From NCBI GenBank assembly GCA_937893205.1, contig CALBJU010000047.1, positions 1-12,310 of the forward strand: a stretch of DNA of 12,310 nucleotides, given 5' to 3'. Each line of letters opens with the position of its first letter. The first letter of the stretch is position 1. Below, one piece after another: positions 1-6,451 of the stretch. The DNA is from an uncultured Bacteroidota bacterium. Lineage in GTDB: Bacteria; Bacteroidota; Rhodothermia; Rhodothermales; UBA10348. Below the pieces are notes generated by a model. That model did not search any database. It was not told the DNA's origin and saw only the letters and a program-made list of their open reading frames with translations. The position numbers were made by a program, and so were the translations under genes.

Positions 1-650
1 CAATTGACCGATGAATAGTCGCCGGTTTCCTCCGTGGTGACCGGGAGTGGCGCAAAATCAAATGCCATATACATCCCCTGAAAAACCGGCATGGTGAAGG
101 TCACGCGCTCGGAGCCATCTTCCCGAATCTCGTTGTCCGTGAGCGCGAAGCTCTTCTCGCCCGTTGCTTCGTCCTGGACAGGCAGCCAGTAATCCGGGAA
201 GTGCTGGATTGAATCGGGGAAATAGGCATCCCAGGAGCGCGGATCCGGCATGTTATTGTGGTAGATCTTGCCTGCGCCACCTGTCGAATACCCAGCGTCC
301 CTGAACAGCTCAGGTAACATCTTTTCGTCCCCCAGGACGTGCCTCCAGATCTGTGGATTGTTATAAACGCCCGTCACCCACGGCGCTTTACCGCTCATCA
401 TGGCCGTTCGTGATGGATTGCATGAGGGAGACGCCGTGTACGCGTTCTGAAACGTGAACCCGCTCAGTGCAAACGAATCCAGGTTGGGAGTGAGCGCCTG
501 CGGATGGCCCCCCATCGGCCCAATCCAGTTGTTCATATCGTCCAGCGAAATGAGCAGGATGTTCGGCTGTTCTATCGTGGCAGGGGCTTCGCTTGAACAG
601 GAGATAGAAAGAAAACCCGCGAGCAATAACAGAAGGGAGTTGAAGCGCAT
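1..650 (-). CDS. Sulfatase lipoprotein (formylglycine-dependent, iduronate-2-sulfatase-like), N-terminal part
   Basis: This is the N-terminal 216 codons of a type I sulfatase; the C-terminus lies beyond the left edge. Such enzymes hydrolyse sulfate esters, usually on carbohydrates. Residues 1-18 are a lipoprotein signal peptide with lipobox LSISC (Cys18). The metal-site motif LLISLDD is at residues 32-38. The CNPSR signature (Cys77-Arg81, Cys codon at 420-422) is the C-x-P-S-R motif in which Cys becomes formylglycine. A GKIYH motif near residue 126 supplies the usual active-site Lys and His. The spacing and the 'NNPQIWRH' stretch resemble iduronate-2-sulfatase-like members; the true substrate cannot be read from this. 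The ATG at 650 was chosen because it directly precedes the signal peptide; no Shine-Dalgarno is evident. It lies 79 bp downstream of the EamA gene on the same strand and may share its transcript. No sulfatase-maturating enzyme is in view. Confidence 0.9.
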   Translation of the reverse strand, partial: MRFNSLLLLLAGFLSISCSSEAPATIEQPNILLISLDDMNNWIGPMGGHPQALTPNLDSFALSGFTFQNAYTASPSCNPSRTAMMSGKAPWVTGVYNNPQIWRHVLGDEKMLPELFRDAGYSTGGAGKIYHNNMPDPRSWDAYFPDSIQHFPDYWLPVQDEATGEKSFALTDNEIREDGSERVTFTMPVFQGMYMAFDFAPLPVTTEETGDYSSVN

Positions 651-729
651 AGAGAGAGTTCGGAGTGTGGTGGGCTGGCACGCTCAGAATAGGAAAATAT
701 CATGGGCGGCGCACGGCGGCCGCATCAGG

Positions 730-1671
730 TCACGATGAGGACGAAGCACTCAACCCATTCTTCTGTGACTTCCCGCCATAGATCACGATCAGAGCCACTG
801 CGGTCACCATGATGACGACAGCTACGATGATGCGTGTATCGATCACCTCGTCGGCCAGCCACCACCCCAGAAATACGGCCACCACTGGATTTACAAAGGC
901 GTAGGAAGCCAATTGCTTCGGCGGAGCATGCGCTAATAGCCATACGTAGGCCGAAAATGCTCCCCAGGACCCAAAAACAACGAGATAGCCCCATCCCCAC
1001 ATCGATTTTGCGGTCATGGCGCTGAATTCGAAGCCGTTCAATTCCCCAAGCGCAATCCCAACCACTACAACACCCAACCCACCCCCAGCCATCTGAATGG
1101 CAGAGGACATGAACAGGTTATTCGGCATCTCGATCATCTTGCTTCGAAGCGAGCCAACAGACCACGCAATAGTGGCTACAAACACGGCCATGACCGACAG
1201 ACTGTTTGAACTCGTAACCCCCGAGAGCACATCCGGTCCCACGAGAACAATGATCCCCACGAACCCAAGGACCAGGCCTCCAACAACAGGACGCGTCGGC
1301 GCCCCGCCTTTTAGCATCTTCCAGTCCAGGAGCACCAGCCACAGTGGAACAGCCGAGACGATGAGCGCAGCCAGCCCTGAAGCAATATGCTGCTCAGCCC
1401 AGGCCACGAGACTCGTTCCTAATCCTAGTGTCGTTACTCCAATCAGGGAGGCGTTCACTACCTGACGCATCGACGGCACCGCCTTTCCCCGGAGCCTCAG
1501 AAGGGCATACAGAGACAAGCCAGCAACGGCGAACCTTGACCCAACCATCAGAAAGGGAGGAATCGACTCAACAGCAAACGCTATCCCGAGAAACGTCGAC
1601 CCCCAGATGAAATACACCGCCGCGAAGGCGAGGAGCATTTTGATTGGCGTTCTCGAATTACCGTAGGTCAC
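730..1671 (-). CDS. EamA/DMT-superfamily transporter
   Basis: A 313-residue, very hydrophobic inner-membrane protein with the length and repeat layout of the EamA (drug/metabolite transporter) family: about ten membrane segments in two homologous halves (roughly residues 12-145 and 165-300). The first segment carries the typical 'YFIWGSTFLGI' pattern, and the second half ends with 'ASYAFVNPVVAVFLGWW', also characteristic. Family members export metabolites such as amino acids; the substrate is not predictable here. The GTG at 1671 gives a normal short cytoplasmic tail before segment 1; the ATG at 1638 (residue 12) is the alternative and would start almost inside that segment. Neither has a clear Shine-Dalgarno. 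It is divergent from the TPR-CHAT gene across a 309-bp spacer and is followed by the sulfatase gene on the same strand. Confidence 0.9.
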   Translation of the reverse strand: MTYGNSRTPIKMLLAFAAVYFIWGSTFLGIAFAVESIPPFLMVGSRFAVAGLSLYALLRLRGKAVPSMRQVVNASLIGVTTLGLGTSLVAWAEQHIASGLAALIVSAVPLWLVLLDWKMLKGGAPTRPVVGGLVLGFVGIIVLVGPDVLSGVTSSNSLSVMAVFVATIAWSVGSLRSKMIEMPNNLFMSSAIQMAGGGLGVVVVGIALGELNGFEFSAMTAKSMWGWGYLVVFGSWGAFSAYVWLLAHAPPKQLASYAFVNPVVAVFLGWWLADEVIDTRIIVAVVIMVTAVALIVIYGGKSQKNGLSASSSS

Positions 1672-1980
1672 AAATATTGGCGGTACGAGGCCTTATTAGG
1701 GCTCTTTTCTAATCAAGATTGATGTCGCGCCAATCTACCCGTGTTCTCACTGGTTGTTGCTGGAGTTCATCCCTTGAGGGGTGGTCGCCCAGTTTAGTCG
1801 TGAGCTGGCCTCAAAATCCGTTTCGATAGGTAGAGGACACGAACCGGGAACGACTTTCTCTTTTCTCACCGCACGGAAGCTCAATTAGCGAACCGAAAAA
1901 ACCACCCAAAATATTTTTCGTTGCGAGTTGACCACTTACGTGCTCTATAGAACAGGCACCCACATACAAAACCTGTCAAT
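1672..1980. other. Divergent intergenic region between EamA and TPR-CHAT genes
   Basis: This 309-bp spacer must hold the start signals for both divergent genes. No coding frame or RNA gene is evident. Visible items are an interrupted 12-nt palindrome ATCAA-GA-TTGAT at 1712-1723, about 40 bp upstream of the EamA start, which could be a small operator; a CCCT-TG-AGGG mini-palindrome near 1771-1780; and a weak promoter-like pair just before the TPR-CHAT start, listed separately. The last 120 bp become AT-rich (A/T runs around 1895-1920), as expected of a promoter region. Confidence 0.6.
1921..1951 (+). promoter_or_regulatory. Weak candidate promoter for TPR-CHAT gene
   Basis: A -35-like TTGCGA (1921-1926) is separated by 19 bp from a -10-like TATAGA (1946-1951), which would give a leader of about 20-25 nt before the ATG at 1981. 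The neighbouring TTGACC (1928-1933) is a better -35 match but sits only 12 bp from the -10 hexamer. No Bacteroidota-type TAnnTTTG box was found. This is a position-supported guess only. Confidence 0.22.
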
Positions 1981-4900
1981 ATGAAAACGTTCGCCTACAC
2001 CGTCATCCTAATCATTGCGATCATCTCGTCGGTATGGCTCCTAGCTTTCCAACCAGAACTCGCTACCAAAGATTCGTCTGGAAGCCAGATTCCGCCGTCA
2101 GAAACCACCCTGCTGAGAGCAGAATTAGCCCGAGAAGAAGCACGAATGTCCGATGCAGATTCCCTATTTGGTCAGACCCTATCCATCCTTCAAGAGCATC
2201 CTAATCCGAATATCGAGTCTCGCGCCCGCCTTGAATACTCTTCCCTACTCATCGAGCTAGGTAGATTCGACGACGCTGTAAACATGATCACTCCTTCGAT
2301 TGTCAGTGATCAGTTCAACATCTTCTCTCCTCCTCAATTGGTAACAATGTCTTGTATTGAAGCGGAAGCACATATTCGAGGCGGGAACTACTCACTTGCT
2401 GAGAAAAAAATTAGCGAGTGCAAGAGGCTTGAGAAAAGGCTCGAGGCGAGGTCTCCTGAACTTCAAGCGTTCCAGGAACACCTTACCGGCTTTTTCCACC
2501 ATGTTCAAGGGCACTACTCTCTTGCACTCGACCACTATCAGTTGGCTCTAACCATTCGCCGAAATATGTTTGGTGTAGAGAGTACACAATATTCGAACAC
2601 CCTAAATAATATTGCGAACGTGCACTGGCGGCTAGGACAATACTCGAAATCGGTTAAATATCACAAAGAAGTCCTATTGATCAGAGAAGGACTGTTCGGG
2701 GAGGTACACCATAAAATTGCCGGCTCTCTAGGAAATCTTGGAAACCTGTACGCAGCGAAAGGTGATTTTGCGAAAGCATTGGATTATCATTTTAACGCAG
2801 CGTCAATATGGAACGAGCTCTTCTCTGGTAATCATCCCGAGCTAAGCTATACATATGATAATATTGGGTATGCGTATAATTCTCTGCATGACTACGCGAA
2901 CGCTCACATCTATCTATCCCAAGCCCTGAGAATAAAAAAAACTAGCTTGGGAACTGATCACCCTTTCTACGCGACAACGTTATTCAGTCACGCGGTCACC
3001 CTTTTAAATCTAGGACGGCAAGAACTGGCATTGAAAAGTGTAAAGCATGCCATCGATATATATCAGCAGAACGATCTATTCCATCATCCAAAATATCAAA
3101 AGGCGCAAGGCATCTTAGCCCGAATCCTGTTCAACATGGGCGAGAGTTCAAACGCGATTAGTACCCTGAACGCTGCCATTGCTGAAAGTTCGAAGCTCGA
3201 TCAGCCTTACACAATTCATCTCTTGAATGATCTCGCACAGTTTTACCTGACGATGGGAGAAAATTCTCAAGCACTTGAAAATATTCAGGCGGCCCTTAAT
3301 CTAAACGTTGGGGTCGCAGCTACATCCACCATAAGCACGAATCCTCCCCCTGATTTGGAAAAAGATCTCCCTCAATTGCTAAGATCATTTCAAATCAAAG
3401 CGGCGGCATACAAAAGTTTATTTCGGCATAGTTCGGAAGTAGATGACCTGAACTCGTCACTGAAAGCGCTAGAGCGAGCTTTGGCGGTGGCCGCGTTTAG
3501 TAGGCAGTCGAGAACATCATCCTCATCAAAGAATGAAATCTCCAGAATGATTAGTTCGATTGCCCAACAGGCGATAAAGTTAGCCATTCAATTGTATCGA
3601 TTGAACAACGATTCGCGGGTGCTGGAACGGGCATATATGATCTCTGATCAATATAAAAGCGGCCAACTTCTCGATGCACTGTTCGAGTCTGACGCTAGAA
3701 CATTTGGATCTGTACCCGAGTCTCTACGATTAGAGGAACAGAAAATAAGAATGAAGATTACGAGTCTCGAACGAGCGCTCTCAAACCAATCACTCGCAAA
3801 AACAATTAGACAACCTGATTCAAGTGAGACATTAAGACAATCTCTCTTTAACGAGAAAAAGCGGTTGGCAACGATCATTGAACTCATGGAGAATTCCTAC
3901 CCGAAGTATTACATGCTCAAGCATGGAGTAAAACACGCGACAGTACTTTCCTTACAAAATAATCTTCTTTTAGATGATACTTCCCTTATTGAATATGTTG
4001 ATATTGACACCGATATATATGCTTTTATCGTAAACAATGATGGAATTTATTTCCGACATATTTCTGATCATGACACTTTGAATAATGCTGTAATTGAGCT
4101 TAACAAAGCTGATTCTACTCGAATATCGAGAAAAATTCTTTCGTCATCACATGCTATATACACCATAGTTATTGAGTCTTTATATGACGTTATTAAGGAC
4201 GATAATTTAGTTATTATTCCAAACCCTATTCTGTCATCAATTTCATTTGAAGCTCTAATAACGGATCCTCTTAACTCGCGAGAGAGCCCTATTATTTATA
4301 GCCAATATCCTTACATGATTCATGATCGAATGATTAGTTATGGCCTTTCTGCGTCCCTCCTCCTTCAGCAGGTTGAAAATTCTAAAGTTGAATTTCGGAA
4401 GGACATCCTGGCATTTGCGCCTGTGTTTGATGGATCAGTTTCGTTTTCTCAGGATGTCACAGACTTTTTGAAGACGACTCTTGGAACGCGTGCTCCGGAT
4501 CCACCGCGCTTGGCAAGGCTAATGGGATCAGCCCGGGAGGTGAACAAGATTTCGAAGATCATGAAACGAAAGAATGGCTGGCTCGCTTCCTGGACAAGTA
4601 AGGAGAGTGACATCTTACTAAGGAGGCGTTCGACTGAACATCAGCTAAAGACTCTGAATTTGAATGATTACCGATACATTCACTTCGCTACACACAGCTT
4701 TGCCAATCAAGATGATCCCGCGTCTTCGGGAATTATCCTGGAGACCAACGGGACAAATGGTGAAGACGGAATATTGTATGCCAGCGAAGTATTTGGATTG
4801 GACTTGAGCGCAGAGCTTGTTGTTTTGAGTTCCTGCGACACTGCGAAAAGTAGTGAGAGTGACTCCGGGGGACTTGCTGGATTTGCGAGGGGCTTTATCT

Positions 4901-5142
4901 ATGCAGGGGCCCAAAACCTAGTCGCCTCTCTTTGGCCCAGCGACGATGTTGGTGCTAGCATCCTTATGGAGCAATTTTACAAAGAACTCGCGGACGGACA
5001 TCCAATCGATAAGGCATTGCGAACGGCGAAATTAAAGCTCATCAATTCAGGAGGACCGATCGCGAAGCCTTACTACTGGTCAGGATTTATCCATATTGGA
5101 GCCCCCTCTAAGGGTGAATCTCCCGTATACGCGAGTAACTAA
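1981..5142 (+). CDS. Membrane-anchored TPR-CHAT protein (caspase-like peptidase family)
   Basis: A 1053-residue protein. Residues 5-23 form one hydrophobic segment after a single Lys, without a clear signal-peptidase site, so a signal anchor placing the rest outside the inner membrane is likely. Residues about 165-440 hold tandem 42-residue TPRs of the kinesin-light-chain type (repeats beginning near 204, 246, 288 and 330), with less regular helical repeats before and after. A helical linker (about 480-660) leads to a CHAT domain from about 690 to 1045. The CHAT hallmarks are present: an 'IIPNP...ISFEAL' strand near 745, HFATHS (catalytic His905) and LSSCDTA (catalytic Cys952, codon 4834-4836), then GGLAGFARGF and 'NLVASLW'. 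CHAT domains are caspase/separase-related cysteine peptidases; TPRs usually bind the activator or substrate. The target is unknown. No gasdermin, CRISPR or nucleotide-signalling gene is adjacent. GC is lower than the neighbours, suggesting transfer. It overlaps the convergent MFS gene by 4 bases. Confidence 0.93.
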   Translation: MKTFAYTVILIIAIISSVWLLAFQPELATKDSSGSQIPPSETTLLRAELAREEARMSDADSLFGQTLSILQEHPNPNIESRARLEYSSLLIELGRFDDAVNMITPSIVSDQFNIFSPPQLVTMSCIEAEAHIRGGNYSLAEKKISECKRLEKRLEARSPELQAFQEHLTGFFHHVQGHYSLALDHYQLALTIRRNMFGVESTQYSNTLNNIANVHWRLGQYSKSVKYHKEVLLIREGLFGEVHHKIAGSLGNLGNLYAAKGDFAKALDYHFNAASIWNELFSGNHPELSYTYDNIGYAYNSLHDYANAHIYLSQALRIKKTSLGTDHPFYATTLFSHAVTLLNLGRQELALKSVKHAIDIYQQNDLFHHPKYQKAQGILARILFNMGESSNAISTLNAAIAESSKLDQPYTIHLLNDLAQFYLTMGENSQALENIQAALNLNVGVAATSTISTNPPPDLEKDLPQLLRSFQIKAAAYKSLFRHSSEVDDLNSSLKALERALAVAAFSRQSRTSSSSKNEISRMISSIAQQAIKLAIQLYRLNNDSRVLERAYMISDQYKSGQLLDALFESDARTFGSVPESLRLEEQKIRMKITSLERALSNQSLAKTIRQPDSSETLRQSLFNEKKRLATIIELMENSYPKYYMLKHGVKHATVLSLQNNLLLDDTSLIEYVDIDTDIYAFIVNNDGIYFRHISDHDTLNNAVIELNKADSTRISRKILSSSHAIYTIVIESLYDVIKDDNLVIIPNPILSSISFEALITDPLNSRESPIIYSQYPYMIHDRMISYGLSASLLLQQVENSKVEFRKDILAFAPVFDGSVSFSQDVTDFLKTTLGTRAPDPPRLARLMGSAREVNKISKIMKRKNGWLASWTSKESDILLRRRSTEHQLKTLNLNDYRYIHFATHSFANQDDPASSGIILETNGTNGEDGILYASEVFGLDLSAELVVLSSCDTAKSSESDSGGLAGFARGFIYAGAQNLVASLWPSDDVGASILMEQFYKELADGHPIDKALRTAKLKLINSGGPIAKPYYWSGFIHIGAPSKGESPVYASN

Positions 5143-6344
5143 CGGTTTCCGAAAGCCATATTCAGAGACCGCGGATGTGACTTGAGTCGCCGCATACTTA
5201 TGATTCCAAGTAAGGGCCCTGGAATTAGAAATATGTAAGCGTATTCATAACCAATATTTGCGATAAGAGAGGGCATGATCTGTAGCGTCACCAGGGTGAG
5301 AAGGAAGCCAATCGAAGTTTGTACCTGTAGAGCGGTGCCCACGTAATTGGGGTCGGCCAGTTCTGACACGGCTGCACTGAATTGGGCCGAGTCCGCTACG
5401 ACGGCAAATCCCCAGATGAGACAGATGGCCGTCAGAAGTATGGGTTGGTTGAAGAAGAAACCCACGATTGCACAGCAGATTCCTGAGACAGCGAGTGCGA
5501 GGGATGTGATGGTGGTGCGTCCAATCTTGTCTGCCCAGATTCCGGCGACGTAGGATCCGATGCCGCCGGCGACGAAAATCCCGAATGCGGCGTATTTGGC
5601 GAAGTGTTCTGGCAGTCCAGCATTCTGGTAGCTAACGAGGAGCATGATGGGTACCCACGCCCACATGGCGTAGAGCTCCCACATGTGACCGAAGTAGCCG
5701 AAGTTGGCCAGTCTGGTGGGTCTGTCAGTGAGTCCGGCTGCGGCGTGACGCCAGCTGAATTTGGATGCTTTTCCAAGGTGGGGGCCGGACGTTATCCAGA
5801 ACCAGGATATGATCGCTCCGATGAATGCCTGAATGGATGTGCCGTAAAGCACGATGCGCCAGGATGGGATGCCTGTTGCGCCGGTCGAAAGTGCATTTAG
5901 CAGATGAGGCATTCCGGAGCCAATGACTACGGCTCCTACTAACAGTCCAATGAGCTTGCCTCGGTCCTTCGTGGACCAGGAAGCCATGATCTTCATGGCT
6001 GGAGGGTAGACACCTGCCATCGCGGCTCCTGTCAGGAAGCGGAATGTGAGCGCAGAGGTGGGCTCTGTTGATAGGAGTGGGATCAGCGCATTGACGATGG
6101 CGCCGAAGAGAGCGCTGACGGCGATGAGTTTTGGAGCAGAGTACTTGTCAGCCAGATTCAAGATGGCGCTGATGAGCGCTCCCGCTACAAATCCGATCTG
6201 AACCGACATCGTCATCCAGGCCTGCATGGATGAGCTGAGGTCCCATTCGAGGGTGAGTTGTGGAATGACGGCGGAGGCGGAAAACCAGAGCGATAGTGAC
6301 AGGAGGGTCACTATCGAGAGAAGCGTGATGTTTCTGGTTTTCAT
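5139..6344 (-). CDS. MFS transporter
   Basis: A 401-residue inner-membrane protein with about twelve hydrophobic segments, the normal size for the major facilitator superfamily. The loop between segments 2 and 3 carries a degenerate motif A (NLADKYSAPK, about residues 63-72), and the equivalent loop in the second half has ADKIGRTT, a clearer copy of the same motif. Segment 4 contains the usual Arg (FRFLTGAAMAGVYPPA). The substrate cannot be deduced; the family includes nitrate, sugar, drug and cyanate-type carriers. The ATG at 6344 directly precedes segment 1. It lies downstream of the M28 gene on the same strand but is separated from it by a strong terminator, so it probably has its own promoter in the short gap, where no convincing hexamers were found. 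Its TAG stop overlaps the TAA stop of the convergent TPR-CHAT gene. Confidence 0.9.
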   Translation of the reverse strand: MKTRNITLLSIVTLLSLSLWFSASAVIPQLTLEWDLSSSMQAWMTMSVQIGFVAGALISAILNLADKYSAPKLIAVSALFGAIVNALIPLLSTEPTSALTFRFLTGAAMAGVYPPAMKIMASWSTKDRGKLIGLLVGAVVIGSGMPHLLNALSTGATGIPSWRIVLYGTSIQAFIGAIISWFWITSGPHLGKASKFSWRHAAAGLTDRPTRLANFGYFGHMWELYAMWAWVPIMLLVSYQNAGLPEHFAKYAAFGIFVAGGIGSYVAGIWADKIGRTTITSLALAVSGICCAIVGFFFNQPILLTAICLIWGFAVVADSAQFSAAVSELADPNYVGTALQVQTSIGFLLTLVTLQIMPSLIANIGYEYAYIFLIPGPLLGIISMRRLKSHPRSLNMAFGNR

Positions 6345-6389
6345 TGACTCGGTTTGGGCTGGCCGAATCTACGGGATTGGGGGATGGGC

Positions 6390-6429
6390 AAAAAGGAAGC
6401 GGCGCGGCGATGAAATCGCCGCGCCGCTT
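6390..6429 (-). terminator. Intrinsic terminator of the M28 peptidase gene
   Basis: A perfect 15-bp inverted repeat (arms 6397-6411 and 6415-6429, loop of 3 nt), almost entirely G/C, begins 23 bp after the M28 stop. Read on the minus strand it is followed by CC and five T residues (6394-6390), the expected U-tract. The plus-strand side has no T-run, so it works for minus-strand transcription. The 12-bp core CGGCGCGGCGAT is identical to that of the terminator at 8216-8251. Confidence 0.88.
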
Positions 6430-6451
6430 GTGGTCTGATTGTGGATGGTGT

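Noticed and set aside
708..729. GC-rich GCGGC...GCCGC inverted repeat after the EamA stop
   Set aside because: A 5-bp stem with an 8-nt loop and only a short TATTTT some bases away is too weak to call a terminator.
1097..1465. A 122-codon plus-strand open frame opposite the EamA gene
   Set aside because: It is composed of Thr/Ser/Pro-rich sequence typical of the antisense strand of a membrane-protein gene and has no supporting features.
1981..5142. Link of the TPR-CHAT protein to a type III-E CRISPR (Craspase-like) system
   Set aside because: No CRISPR repeats, gRAMP-like effector or other Cas gene is present in the window, and the N-terminal membrane anchor does not fit; TPR-CHAT proteins are common outside CRISPR loci.
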